Part shown: positions 16,061-24,468 of the stretch, in pieces
Numbering within the stretch: the first letter of the stretch is position 1
How the letters are laid out: the number at the start of each line of letters is the position of its first letter
Assembly (NCBI GenBank): GCA_051024685.1
Contig: JAZHPA010000004.1
Span: 1-64,000, forward strand
Length of the DNA stretch: 64,000 nucleotides
Direction: 5' to 3'
DNA from: UBA12545 sp051024685
Lineage (GTDB): Bacteria; Bacillota; DSM-521; Neomoorellales; Neomoorellaceae
The notes under the pieces: generated by a model
Seen by the model: the letters and a program-made list of their open reading frames with translations, nothing else
The model's database searches: none
What the model was told of the DNA's origin: nothing
Made by a program: the position numbers and the translations under genes

Positions 16061-17185
16061 GTGACACCAGGAAAGAAAAAACTTATATGGGTGTTGGCTC
16101 TTCTCGTCTTGGTCGGTCTCCTCTGGCGGCCGTGGACGGCCGACCGGGAAACCCCGCCTCCCCAGAGTGAACCTCTACCCTTGCAGCCCCCGGAACCCCC
16201 GCCTGCCGAGCCTTTAACCCTGGCCGCGGTGGGAGACGTGATGTTGGCCCGCAAAGTGGACCGCCTCATGCAGTCCCAAGGACTGGATTATCCCTTGGCC
16301 GAATTGGGACCTCTATTAAAAGCAGCCGACCTCACCTTCGGCAACCTGGAATCACCCCTGTCCGACACCGGAAGGCCCATCCCGGGCAAAGGTATTTGGT
16401 TCCGTGCACGGCCGGAGGCCCTTCAGGTTCTGGAGCAGGGAGGCTTTGATATCCTCAATATCGCCAACAATCACATCCTGGACTATGACACACCGGCCTT
16501 TCTCCAGACCATGGAACTGCTGGAAGCAGCAGGCATACGCTACTTCGGCGGTGGAGAAAACATCTATGAGGCCAGACGGCCGATCATCCTAGAAGTGAAG
16601 GATATCCGCTTGGGGTTCCTCGGCTACAGCGACATGGCCGATATTTTTTGGAGCTACGACTACCCCCGATCCTTTAAGGCCGGCCCCGAGCGTCCCGGCA
16701 TCGCCCCCCTAGAGGTGGATGCCATCTGCCAGGATGTAGAGCTTATTGAGGCCCAGACCGATACCACAGTGGTTTCCCTCCATTGGGGCACCGAATACCA
16801 GCGACGCCCGTCGGCCCAACAACGTCAAATAGCTCACCGCCTGGTGGAGGCCGGGGCCGATGTTATCCTCGGACACCATCCCCACGTCTTTCAGGGAATA
16901 GAGGTCTATAAGGGAGGTCTTATCGTGTACAGCCTGGGCAATTTCATTATGGATCAGAACTGGTCCCAGGAAACCTGCGAGGGATTGCTGGTAAGGCTTA
17001 CCCTGACCCGAGCCGGTTGGCAGCAGGCGGAAATCCTGCCCGTACAAATCGTGGAGGAACAACCCCGCCGGGCAACAGGAACGCGCGCCGAGAAAATTCT
17101 GGCGGAGCTCCGGGATTTGAGCGGGGACTTAGGCACCACGGTAGAGATTGCCGGAGGCCAAGCCGTAGTCTGCCAACAGCCTTAA
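16061..17185 (+). CDS. CapA/PgsA-family metallophosphatase-like protein
   Basis: A 374-residue protein with a basic N-terminus and one transmembrane helix (about 6-23), a Pro-rich linker (PPPQSEPLPLQPPEPPPAEP), then the CapA fold: AAVGDVMLARKVD, FGNLESPLSD, LNIANNHILDYD, VVSLHWGTEYQRRP, and VILGHHPHVFQGIEVYKGGLIVYSLGNFIMDQ. These are the metal-binding motifs of calcineurin-like CapA proteins, known from poly-gamma-glutamate synthesis but common outside it. No capBC partners are present, so the substrate is unknown. The start is GTG with GGGAGAGG seven bases upstream. It lies on the strand opposite the surrounding cluster and splits ymxH from pgeF. Confidence 0.87.
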   Translation: MTPGKKKLIWVLALLVLVGLLWRPWTADRETPPPQSEPLPLQPPEPPPAEPLTLAAVGDVMLARKVDRLMQSQGLDYPLAELGPLLKAADLTFGNLESPLSDTGRPIPGKGIWFRARPEALQVLEQGGFDILNIANNHILDYDTPAFLQTMELLEAAGIRYFGGGENIYEARRPIILEVKDIRLGFLGYSDMADIFWSYDYPRSFKAGPERPGIAPLEVDAICQDVELIEAQTDTTVVSLHWGTEYQRRPSAQQRQIAHRLVEAGADVILGHHPHVFQGIEVYKGGLIVYSLGNFIMDQNWSQETCEGLLVRLTLTRAGWQQAEILPVQIVEEQPRRATGTRAEKILAELRDLSGDLGTTVEIAGGQAVVCQQP

Positions 17186-17189
17186 GGAT

Positions 17190-17462
17190 CTATTTTCTAT
17201 GCTGGGGAGAAACGAAGCTGGGATTATCTACCAAAATAACGTCCACTCCCACCTTAACAACCTTCTCCCAGGGTATGACCATATCCTCGTTATGGCCAAA
17301 AAAAAACAAAAACTTACCAGTCTGGCCGGGTAAGATTAGAGCTCTGATCCGGCCCTCCTCCACGTCGATCTCCACGTCTTTGATGAGGCCCAGTCGGCGG
17401 CCGTCCACCACATTGATGACATCCCGCAGGCGGAGCTCCGAAACCCTGACCACCCCCGCCAC
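17190..17462 (-). CDS. ymxH: YlmC/YmxH-family PRC-barrel sporulation protein
   Basis: A 90-residue PRC-barrel protein, with VRVSELRLRDVINVVDGRRLGLIKDVEIDVEEGRIRALILPG followed by EDMVIPWEKVVKVGVDVILVD. The family is linked to sporulation by conserved position after sigG; its molecular role is not established. The start is GTG. It converges with capA with four bases between the stops. Confidence 0.88.
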   Translation of the reverse strand: MAGVVRVSELRLRDVINVVDGRRLGLIKDVEIDVEEGRIRALILPGQTGKFLFFFGHNEDMVIPWEKVVKVGVDVILVDNPSFVSPQHRK

Positions 17463-17527
17463 CCCCAGGTGCTATATCCTTTGGTTTAACATCATTATAT
17501 GCGGCGAAGGTGGATGAGTTTATTGGT

Positions 17528-18178
17528 TTAGAAAGGAGTGCCCGCCCAGAGGGAAGCCAGGCGCTGTTTAGATGCCTGCAGTACCTCTATGATTTTGAAC
17601 CGGAGCTCTACTCGGCGTTCCTGAGGATAGGGCTCTGCCGGAAGGGGCGCTACAACCGCCCGAGTCTCCCCGTTGTCCGCCACGTCCACCAGGCATAAGG
17701 GAGGGAATAAGACACACCACCAGTTCTCACCCTTCCCTTCGCCGATGATTAACCGTACAGCCTCGTAGCGGCCCGCCGGGAGGACGAGAGAGCCGTATGC
17801 CCGGGTGGGAAAATTAAAGTCGCCCCACTGGGCTTTAACAGGATAAGGGCTTCCTTCTCTCGCCAGCTGTTCTTCGGCCGCCCTGGTCAAGGTAGCCAGA
17901 TTTTGTGCCAGCCAGTGCCGGGCTTCCTCTACATCCCGTGCGTTCTTCAACTGCTTACTTGCTTCCGCTAATACCACATCCCGGACCTCACCCTTTAATT
18001 TCTGGTCGCGGTCGGTATCGCTGGGGGCAACTACGTGTAGCCGGATGAGGTTGTGGGGGTTATAGGCCGGCACCGCCGGGGGTTCCAGGGATCTTCCCAG
18101 GCCTACAGCCAAACCTCCCAAGGCCAGTAGCAATAAAATAATTCCGACAGTTTTTCCGAAACGCCAATAAGGGAACAT
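17528..18178 (-). CDS. spoIIR: Stage II sporulation protein R
   Basis: The forespore-made, exported signal that triggers SpoIIGA to process pro-SigE in the mother cell. The 216 residues start with a signal anchor (TVGIILLLLALGGLAVGLG), followed by the SpoIIR core: NLIRLHVVAPSDTDRDQKLKGEVRDVVL, then NFPTRAYGSLVLPAGRYEAVRLIIGEGKGENWWCVLFPPLCLVDV. It lies 11 bases after sigG, so it can share the SigF-type promoter at 19005-19034, which fits its known forespore expression. Confidence 0.94.
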   Translation of the reverse strand: MFPYWRFGKTVGIILLLLALGGLAVGLGRSLEPPAVPAYNPHNLIRLHVVAPSDTDRDQKLKGEVRDVVLAEASKQLKNARDVEEARHWLAQNLATLTRAAEEQLAREGSPYPVKAQWGDFNFPTRAYGSLVLPAGRYEAVRLIIGEGKGENWWCVLFPPLCLVDVADNGETRAVVAPLPAEPYPQERRVELRFKIIEVLQASKQRLASLWAGTPF

Positions 18179-18189
18179 CTTGCCTCCTC

Positions 18190-18963
18190 CTATATATATT
18201 TTCTCATGTGATTTAAAGCTGCTTTTTCCAGGCGGGAAACTTGGGCCTGGGAAATGCCTATCTCTTCGGCCACCTCCATCTGGGTCTTCCCTTCAAAAAA
18301 GCGAAGGGAAAGGATGAGCCTTTCCCTTTCATTGAGCTTGCTCAGGGCTTCCCGCACGGCAATGCTTTCCAGCCAGGCTCCGTCCTGGTTTTTTTCGTCC
18401 CCGATTTGATCCATCACATAGATGGGATCGCCCCCATCATTATAAATGGGCTCAAAAAGGGAAACCGGCTCCTGGATGGCGTCCAGAGCGAAGATTACCT
18501 CTTCCTGGGGCATATTGAGTTCCCGGGCAATCTCCCCCACCGAGGGCTCCCGGCCATACCTGCTCACCAGGGCATCCCTCACCTGCAAGGCCCGATAGGC
18601 CACGTCCCGCAGGGAGCGGCTAACCCTTATGGGGTTGTTATCCCGCAAGTAACGCCGGATTTCCCCGATGATCATTGGCACCGCATAGGTAGAAAATTTA
18701 ACATTTTGGGTCAGATCAAAATTGTCTATGGCCTTCATAAGGCCAATGCAGCCGACCTGGAAAAGGTCATCCACGAACTCTCCCCGGTTTGTGAAGCGCT
18801 GGATAACGCTCAAGACCAGCCTCAAATTGCCGCGGATAAGCTTTTCCCGTGCACCTTGATCGCCGGCCTGCATCTTTCTAAACAACTCGCGCATTTCTTC
18901 GTTGCTCAGCAGGGGAAGCTTGGAGGTATTTACCCCGCAAATCTCCACTTTGTTGAGCGTCAC
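18190..18963 (-). CDS. sigG: RNA polymerase sigma-G factor
   Basis: Late forespore sigma factor. From GTG at 18963 (257 residues) the protein begins TLNKVEICGVNTSKLP, matching the usual SigG N-terminus; an ATG eight codons upstream is less likely because GGGAGG is placed for the GTG. Region 2 is GNLRLVLSVIQRFTNRGEFVDDLFQVGCIGLMKAIDNFD and KFSTYAVPMIIGEIRRYLRDNNPIRVSRSLRD; region 4 ends with GKTQMEVAEEIGISQAQVSRLEKAAL. Followed by spoIIR. Confidence 0.96.
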   Translation of the reverse strand: MTLNKVEICGVNTSKLPLLSNEEMRELFRKMQAGDQGAREKLIRGNLRLVLSVIQRFTNRGEFVDDLFQVGCIGLMKAIDNFDLTQNVKFSTYAVPMIIGEIRRYLRDNNPIRVSRSLRDVAYRALQVRDALVSRYGREPSVGEIARELNMPQEEVIFALDAIQEPVSLFEPIYNDGGDPIYVMDQIGDEKNQDGAWLESIAVREALSKLNERERLILSLRFFEGKTQMEVAEEIGISQAQVSRLEKAALNHMRKYI

Positions 18964-19004
18964 CGGCGCAAAACCTCCCATCCCCACTATTTACCCGGCA
19001 ATTT

Positions 19005-19034
19005 AATTATTACCACCTGGGTCAACTTTTATAC
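19005..19034 (-). promoter_or_regulatory. SigF/SigG-type promoter of sigG-spoIIR
   Basis: Minus strand: GTATA (19034-19030), 15-nt spacer, GGTAATAATT (19014-19005). This agrees with the Bacillus SigF consensus GYATA, 15 nt, GGNNANANT. It lies between the sigE terminator and the sigG start. Confidence 0.75.
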
Positions 19035-19040
19035 GAAAAT

Positions 19041-19066
19041 AAAAGACCCGCATTATTCCATGCGGG
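19041..19066 (-). terminator. Intrinsic terminator at the end of sigE
   Basis: Minus strand CCCGCAT, 6-nt loop, ATGCGGG, then TCTTTTATTTT. The stem includes the last sigE codons and the TAA stop. It separates the spoIIGA-sigE transcript from sigG. Confidence 0.8.
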
Positions 19067-19790
19067 CGATTTCTTTTCTCAGGCGTTTTATTATCCTTTT
19101 TTCCAGCCGGGATATATAGGATTGGGAGATACCCAGAATATCCGCCACTTCCTTTTGGGTTTTTTCCACCCCGTCGATGAGGCCAAAACGAAATTCCATA
19201 ATCTTCCGCTCGCGCGGCGTTAACTTGCGCATGGCTGCGTGTAACAGCTTGCGGTCTATTTCCTCTTCAATGGATTTATAAATAATATCGGTGTCCGTAC
19301 CCAACACATCGGACAAGAGCAGTTCATTGCCGTCCCAATCGATATTTAAAGGCTCGTCAAAGGAAACCTCCACTCTGGTCTTATTGTTGCGGCGCAGGTG
19401 CATCAAAATTTCGTTTTCAATACATCGTGAAGCATAGGTTGCCAGCTTGATGCGTTTCTTGGGATCGAAGGTATTGACAGCTTTGATAAGGCCGATAGTG
19501 CCTATGGAAACCAGATCTTCAATGCCTATCCCGGTATTTTCAAACTTGCGGGCGATATAGACCACCAGCCGCAGATTGCGCTCAATGAGCGTAGTTTTTA
19601 CTCCGGAATCGCCGTCTTCCAGGCGGTTCAGCAAGTAGTTTTCCTCATCGCTGGAAAGGGGCGGGGGCAATGCCTCGCTGCTGCTTACGTAAAAAAGCTC
19701 TCCCAGCCGGTGGACGACCGCCAACAGCCGCCCGGCAGCCAGCTTAAGCTTCAATTTCCATAGCGTCCAGCTTCCGGCCACATGTCCCAT
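19053..19790 (-). CDS. sigE: RNA polymerase sigma-E factor (pro-form)
   Basis: Early mother-cell sigma factor, 245 residues. The first 30 residues (LKLKLAAGRLLAVVHRLGELFYV) are the hydrophobic/basic pro-sequence that holds it inactive at the membrane until SpoIIGA cleaves it. Region 2: ERNLRLVVYIARKFENTGIGIEDLVSIGTIGLIKAVNTFD and KLATYASRCIENEILMHLRR; region 4: GVEKTQKEVADILGISQSYISRLEKRI. It lies 18 bases downstream of spoIIGA and is part of that operon. Confidence 0.96.
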   Translation of the reverse strand: MGHVAGSWTLWKLKLKLAAGRLLAVVHRLGELFYVSSSEALPPPLSSDEENYLLNRLEDGDSGVKTTLIERNLRLVVYIARKFENTGIGIEDLVSIGTIGLIKAVNTFDPKKRIKLATYASRCIENEILMHLRRNNKTRVEVSFDEPLNIDWDGNELLLSDVLGTDTDIIYKSIEEEIDRKLLHAAMRKLTPRERKIMEFRFGLIDGVEKTQKEVADILGISQSYISRLEKRIIKRLRKEIARME

Positions 19791-19808
19791 CCCCCTTCAT
19801 CCCTGAAC

Positions 19809-20723
19809 TTAGACCTGCAAAAGATCCGGATGTAACAGGGCCCGGTAACCGCCTTCGGGGTTAAGACGCTGCCAGCAAAGACCTATTACCACGTCTTTCA
19901 CTTTGATTAAGCGGTCTTCCCAAAAAACAATCACCTCATCGGGCTTGAAGCCCAGCAACAAACCGTGCTCACGGCCCAGGGAATGGAAGGGAATGACCCG
20001 TATGCGCGCCGCCCAGGGTGTTCCAGCCAGGGAGGCCACCAGTTTTTCCAGTTCCGGTTCCTTGGGTACAGGTAACTCCCACTGCAACTCGGGAGGTAGC
20101 AGAGGGCGCAGAGCCCCGTATTCGGCCACAATAACCGGCCGCCCGGTAAAGGGGTCCCGCAAATTGTTCCCCGTATCTACGAGGGCTTTCAGGGCCAGCC
20201 TTTTCCCGTTAAAACCGATGACGACGGGCAAGCGCAAAAGGCTCTGCCAAAAATTCCGCTTAATAAAAAGGCTTCCCCAATAGACCAGGAACAAGGCAGC
20301 CCCTACGGCCATGGCCAACCAGCCGTAGGGCAAATTGCCTATAACTATTCCTCCACCAGCGAGGGCAGGAGCGGTAAAGCTGTCGGCCAGGTACAGGGCA
20401 CCCAGCACCGCTCCACCCATGACAAAGGAAACTAAATAAAAATACCCCACCGCTTGCAAGAACTTCTGCCAGCTCACGGGATAAAAGGCCAGGAACAGCA
20501 TAAGCAGAGACACCAGGATCTTGGCGGTAAACCACAACCAGGGCTCGCCGGCGGGGTAAAAAATAGTCAGGGAATAAAGAGCTCCCCAGGCTGCACCGCC
20601 CAACAAACGCCAAATGCTGGTGGCGGTCTGAGACAGCCTGGCCGTCGCCCAAAGGATGACATAATCCATAAGCAAATTAATCAGCAGAACTATATCCAAA
20701 TAAATAATATGAGTCCCGGCCAC
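19809..20723 (-). CDS. spoIIGA: Sporulation sigma-E processing peptidase SpoIIGA
   Basis: Membrane aspartic protease that activates pro-SigE. The N-terminal half has five hydrophobic segments beginning HIIYLDIVLLINLLMDYVILWATARL; the C-terminal half carries the catalytic motif LKALVDTGNNLRDPFTGRPVIV and later GLLLGFKPDEV. The GTG at 20723 has GGAG upstream, though at a long 11 nt; the longer in-frame ATG at 20762 has no binding site. About 304 residues, normal for the family. Confidence 0.9.
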   Translation of the reverse strand: MAGTHIIYLDIVLLINLLMDYVILWATARLSQTATSIWRLLGGAAWGALYSLTIFYPAGEPWLWFTAKILVSLLMLFLAFYPVSWQKFLQAVGYFYLVSFVMGGAVLGALYLADSFTAPALAGGGIVIGNLPYGWLAMAVGAALFLVYWGSLFIKRNFWQSLLRLPVVIGFNGKRLALKALVDTGNNLRDPFTGRPVIVAEYGALRPLLPPELQWELPVPKEPELEKLVASLAGTPWAARIRVIPFHSLGREHGLLLGFKPDEVIVFWEDRLIKVKDVVIGLCWQRLNPEGGYRALLHPDLLQV

Positions 20724-20805
20724 CCCGCCCACCACTCCGGCACCCGCCCTAATTATTACCATGATATGAGCTTAATGCCATTTTAAGACCTGCTTGCCAT
20801 TAAAC

Positions 20806-20850
20806 ATTATATAAGACGGGCACAAAAAAATATGTCAGGTGCTGGCGACA
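20806..20850 (-). promoter_or_regulatory. spoIIGA promoter with 21-nt spacer and Spo0A-like box
   Basis: Minus strand: CTGACA (20838-20833), a 21-nt spacer, TATAAT (20811-20806). Just upstream is TGTCGCC (20850-20844), five of seven to the 0A box TGTCGAA. The long spacer recalls the Bacillus spoIIG promoter (22 nt), which needs Spo0A-P to be used by SigA. Confidence 0.65.
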
Positions 20851-20883
20851 AAAATAAAAGGCTGCTTTTGCAAACAGCCTTTT
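20849..20883 (-). terminator. Intrinsic terminator after ftsZ
   Basis: Minus strand AAAAGGCTG, 10-nt loop, CAGCCTTTT, then ATTTTTG. It ends the division-cluster transcript just before the spoIIGA promoter. Confidence 0.85.
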
Positions 20884-20888
20884 ACTCT

Positions 20889-21953
20889 TTACCTCCGGCG
20901 CAGGAAGGCGGGTATGTCCAAATCCTCGAGGTTCAAGTTCTTAATGTCCATTTCCCTGGTGGCCGCTGCCTGTCTGGCGGCGGTTTCTCGTCGCTGGCCT
21001 TCAAAACCGGTGGCTATTACCGTCACCCTGATTTCGTCCTTGAGGTTTTCGTCGATGACCGCGCCGAAGATAATGTTGGCGTCGGGATCCGCAGATGCCG
21101 CAATGATTTCCGCCGCTTCGTTAACTTCAAACAGGCCGAGGTTAGGTCCGCCGGTAATATTCAACAATATACCGCGGGCTCCCTCAATGGAGGTTTCCAG
21201 GAGAGGGCTGGAAATGGCCATTTTGGCCGCCTCCACCGCCCGCTTTTCGCCAGTAGCGCGGCCGATACCCATGAGGGCGGAACCCGCGTCAGTCATAATA
21301 GTCTTGACGTCCGCAAAATCCAGGTTGATCAAACCGGGAACCGTAATAAGGTCGGAAATCCCCTGTACTCCCTGACGAAGTACGTCGTCGGCAATGCGAA
21401 AAGCCTCCGTAATGGTAGTCTGCTTATCGGCCACCTGCAGCAGGCGATCGTTGGGGATAACAATCAAAGTATCCACTTTAGTGCGCAGCTCGGCAATACC
21501 GCTTTCGGCCTGCAAAGCCCGCTTACGGCCTTCAAAAGTAAAGGGACGGGTTACCACGGCTACCGTAAGGGCACCTACCTCTTTAGCTATCTGGGCGACC
21601 ACCGGTGCAGCCCCCGTGCCCGTGCCCCCGCCCATGCCGGCCGTAATAAAGACCATATCTGCTCCCTGGAGGCGCTGGGCCAGCTCTTCTCGGCTTTCCT
21701 CCGCTGCTTTCTTCCCTATTTCCGGATTGGCTCCGGCTCCCAGGCCTTTGGTGAGCTTGGCGCCGATCTGGATTTTCTGTTCCGCCTGGCAAAGGCGCAG
21801 GGCTTGGGCGTCGGTGTTCACGCTGATAAATTCGACGCCCTTCAGACTGGCAGCTATCATGCGGTTGACGGCGTTATTGCCTCCGCCTCCCACACCCACC
21901 ACTTTAATAACTGCGAACTGGTGGTTGAGATCGCCATCTTCAAATTCCAGCAC
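20889..21953 (-). CDS. ftsZ: Cell division GTPase FtsZ
   Basis: Tubulin-like GTPase forming the Z ring. The 354 residues show VVGVGGGGNNAVNRMI, the tubulin signature AGMGGGTGTGAAPVVAQ, the T7 region with NLDFADVKTIM, and a C-terminal tail ending NLNLEDLDIPAFLRRR, the peptide that binds FtsA, SepF and other partners. The start is GTG with GGGAGG upstream, 23 bases after ftsA. Confidence 0.97.
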   Translation of the reverse strand: MLEFEDGDLNHQFAVIKVVGVGGGGNNAVNRMIAASLKGVEFISVNTDAQALRLCQAEQKIQIGAKLTKGLGAGANPEIGKKAAEESREELAQRLQGADMVFITAGMGGGTGTGAAPVVAQIAKEVGALTVAVVTRPFTFEGRKRALQAESGIAELRTKVDTLIVIPNDRLLQVADKQTTITEAFRIADDVLRQGVQGISDLITVPGLINLDFADVKTIMTDAGSALMGIGRATGEKRAVEAAKMAISSPLLETSIEGARGILLNITGGPNLGLFEVNEAAEIIAASADPDANIIFGAVIDENLKDEIRVTVIATGFEGQRRETAARQAAATREMDIKNLNLEDLDIPAFLRRR

Positions 21954-21976
21954 CCGTTATTCCTCCCTTTGCGAGC

Positions 21977-23251
21977 TTACTGAAATAATTCTCGCAGCCA
22001 TACTTTAAAATAACTCCACAGGCTTCCCCACACGGGCTCGCGACCGGCAGCCGCCTGAGCCTTGCCCAAACTTCTGGCGCCGTAGATCACCAGACCCACG
22101 CTGGTAGCGTAAGCCGGGGTGGACACCATATCGGCCAGGCCGCCCAGGCGGCAAGGTGCCCCTATCCTAACCGGTAACTGGAGTATCTCCCCCGCCAGCT
22201 CGGCCATCCCGGGCAGCAGAGAGCCCCCGCCCGTTAATACTGCACCGCCGGGAAGCAGCCCCTTAAAGTCGGCTCGTCCTATTTCCCGGTGCACCAAAGT
22301 TAAGATCTCCTCCACGCGGGGCTGTATAACGGAAGCCAGCATCTTCTTGGAAACTGTATGCTCCCCATGGCCTCCCACATTGGGTACGGGCAGAAGCTCA
22401 TTGTCGGGTACCGCGCCCACCGGGATAGCGCCCCATTCCTTCTTGATTTTTTCGGCCTGGCTGAGGGGGGTGCGCAAGCCCACCGCTATGTCGCTGGTAA
22501 TATGATCCCCACCCACCGGTAATACCGAAGCGAACCACAATCCGCCCTGGGCCACCACCGCTATCTCCGTGGTACCTCCACCCACATCCACCACTACAGC
22601 CCCCAGTTCCTTTTCTGCCGGCTGGAGGACGGCTTCTGCCGAGGCCAGGGGATTCAGAACCAGCTGTTCCACTTCCAGGCCGGCCCGCTGCACGCTCTTA
22701 ATTAAATTCTGCACCGCCGCGCCGGCCGCGGTGACAATATGGGTTTCCACCTCCAAACGCGACCCGGTCATCCCTACGGGATCGATTATGCCGTCGTAAC
22801 CGTCCACAATGTACTGACGGGGCAGAACATGGATAATCTGGCGTTCGGCCGCCAGGGGTATCACCCTGGCCGCCTGCAAGACGCGCTTTACGTCATCGGG
22901 CTCGATTTCCCTGTTCTCACCCGCTACGGCCACCACACCGCGGTTGTTGAGGGACTGAATATGGGACCCCGTAATCCCCACGTAAGCCGAACGTATCCGG
23001 TATCCGCTCATCCTTTCCGCCATAGCCGCCGCCCGCGCAATGGCCTGGGCCGTATGTTCAATATCCACGATAATGCCCTTCCGGAGGCCTGCCGAAGGAA
23101 CCTCACCCAGGCCAATAATATTGAGGTGTCCTTCCTCCTCCACCTCGGCTACGGCCATCACTACTTTGGTCGTCCCTATGTCCAGTCCGGCTACCACTTC
23201 ATCCTTGGGCAAACCCGGCACCTCCGGCAACCAAGGCCTTGTTAGGGCCAT
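21977..23251 (-). CDS. ftsA: Cell division protein FtsA
   Basis: Actin-family membrane tether for FtsZ. Phosphate-1 motif AGLDIGTTKVVMAVAEV near residue 20; the 1C domain follows with RSAYVGITGSHIQSLNNRGVV; then VVVDVGGGTTEIAVV and GAVLTGGGSLLPGMAELA. The protein ends in an amphipathic helix (SLWSYFKVWLRELFQ) that binds membrane. The start is uncertain: ATG at 23251 sits only one base from GGGAG, and a TTG at 23263 is the upstream option. Confidence 0.94.
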   Translation of the reverse strand: MALTRPWLPEVPGLPKDEVVAGLDIGTTKVVMAVAEVEEEGHLNIIGLGEVPSAGLRKGIIVDIEHTAQAIARAAAMAERMSGYRIRSAYVGITGSHIQSLNNRGVVAVAGENREIEPDDVKRVLQAARVIPLAAERQIIHVLPRQYIVDGYDGIIDPVGMTGSRLEVETHIVTAAGAAVQNLIKSVQRAGLEVEQLVLNPLASAEAVLQPAEKELGAVVVDVGGGTTEIAVVAQGGLWFASVLPVGGDHITSDIAVGLRTPLSQAEKIKKEWGAIPVGAVPDNELLPVPNVGGHGEHTVSKKMLASVIQPRVEEILTLVHREIGRADFKGLLPGGAVLTGGGSLLPGMAELAGEILQLPVRIGAPCRLGGLADMVSTPAYATSVGLVIYGARSLGKAQAAAGREPVWGSLWSYFKVWLRELFQ

Positions 23252-23323
23252 TCTCCCTATCAAGAAAAATTCAACACAACTTTGGCCTTTCCTTTTTTAT
23301 AGCTAAGAAATTATGGTCCCGGC

Positions 23324-23662
23324 CTACGTTCTCTTCCGCTTTAGAAGGTGGCGTCGAATAATACCCAAATTCTGGAATAACCGAGCGCCGAACACCACCA
23401 CGGCGGCTAAATACAGCTCTACGCCCAGCTGGTCGCCGATATAGGCCAAAAAACCGGCCAGCAGGGTATTGGAAAAAAAGCCGGTGAGCAAGATGACGTG
23501 GTCAAAGTTGTCTTCCAAGGTGGCCCTTAAGCCTCCGAAAACCGAATCCAGAGCGGCCAGCACAGCCACTGACATATATTTCGCATAGGCCACCGGAATT
23601 TTCACCGGGAGAAGCAATCCTAAAACAATGCCTAAGAGAAGGCCTAAAAGAGGAAACCACAT
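23324..23662 (-). CDS. sbp: Small basic protein, DUF1290 (Sbp)
   Basis: A 112-residue membrane protein with three hydrophobic segments and a basic tail (RRHLLKRKRT). It matches the DUF1290/Sbp pattern MWFPLLGLLLGIVLGLLLPVKIP and YMSVAVLAALDSVFGGLRATLE, always found between ftsQ and ftsA in Firmicutes. Function unknown. Seven bases separate it from ftsQ. Confidence 0.9.
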   Translation of the reverse strand: MWFPLLGLLLGIVLGLLLPVKIPVAYAKYMSVAVLAALDSVFGGLRATLEDNFDHVILLTGFFSNTLLAGFLAYIGDQLGVELYLAAVVVFGARLFQNLGIIRRHLLKRKRT

Positions 23663-23669
23663 AGTCCAA

Positions 23670-24407
23670 TCACCTTTCCTGCCGGACCTTTATCACGGGA
23701 GGCCCTGCAAAACTTACATCGATGTACTCTAAAGACCCTAATGGGCCGGCCCCTTGCAGGGCCTCCTTCAGTCTTTCCCATTTTTCCCTTACGCCATTAC
23801 CGTCGCCAAACTTAACTTTAACCTGTCCCTGCAGATAAAGCAACAGGTTGTCGGGCTCCTCTGCTTCTATCTCCATCACCTGCTGCCGATCTTGGGGAGA
23901 GAGCTGATTCAAGACTCCCAGGGCTGCCCTGAGACCGTTGTCCTGCAAACAAACGCCGGGCCCCACCTCTTCTCCTAACTCCAGGCCCGAAACCAACGGC
24001 AGCTCCCGCTGACGCAGGCTAGAGATCCGTTCCATAACATACCCCTGGCCATCCACTACCCAAAACCCTTCCTGCGCCGGCAAAAGGGCTAGGGCTTCCC
24101 GCTCGCGAAGGGTAATTAAGAGGTTGTGGGGCCAGCGGCGTTCTACCCGCACCTGTTCGATTAAAGGATGGGCCCTCAGGCGGTCGGCCACGGCCTTAAC
24201 ATCCAGCTGCCAAAGGTTAAGGCCAGGCTCCACAGCGGCCAAACGAAGAACCTCTTCTTCCGACACCCGCAGGTTGCCCCTTACCTCCACGGCCTGCAAG
24301 CTGAAAATCCCCGAATGAAGGAAAAAAAATAAGGACGTCACCACTAACAAACAAAGAACTAAGCGCTTGATGCGCCCTCTTCTCTTCCGGTTTGACCGCC
24401 TCCTCAT
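23670..24407 (-). CDS. ftsQ: Cell division protein FtsQ/DivIB
   Basis: Bitopic divisome protein: a basic cytoplasmic tail (MRRRSNRKRRGRIKR), one transmembrane helix (LVLCLLVVTSLFFFLHSGIF), then a POTRA domain (LQAVEVRGNLRVSEEEVLRLAAV...HPLIEQVRVERRWPHNLLITLRERE) and the beta domain. The reading frame extends to 24539 into murA, but a SigA promoter at 24418-24446 puts the transcript start near 24411, so ATG 24407 (245 residues) is preferred. That would give a nearly leaderless message. Confidence 0.88.
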   Translation of the reverse strand: MRRRSNRKRRGRIKRLVLCLLVVTSLFFFLHSGIFSLQAVEVRGNLRVSEEEVLRLAAVEPGLNLWQLDVKAVADRLRAHPLIEQVRVERRWPHNLLITLREREALALLPAQEGFWVVDGQGYVMERISSLRQRELPLVSGLELGEEVGPGVCLQDNGLRAALGVLNQLSPQDRQQVMEIEAEEPDNLLLYLQGQVKVKFGDGNGVREKWERLKEALQGAGPLGSLEYIDVSFAGPPVIKVRQER

Positions 24408-24417
24408 ATTTACCGCC

Positions 24418-24446
24418 ATTATATCAGAATCCCCGGACTTGTCCAA
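24418..24446 (-). promoter_or_regulatory. SigA promoter directly before ftsQ
   Basis: Minus strand: TTGGAC (24446-24441), 17-nt spacer, perfect TATAAT (24423-24418). It lies in the murA-ftsQ gap and would give ftsQ-sbp-ftsA-ftsZ extra transcription. Confidence 0.75.
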
Positions 24447-24468
24447 GATACTGCCAAAAAATGGGGCA

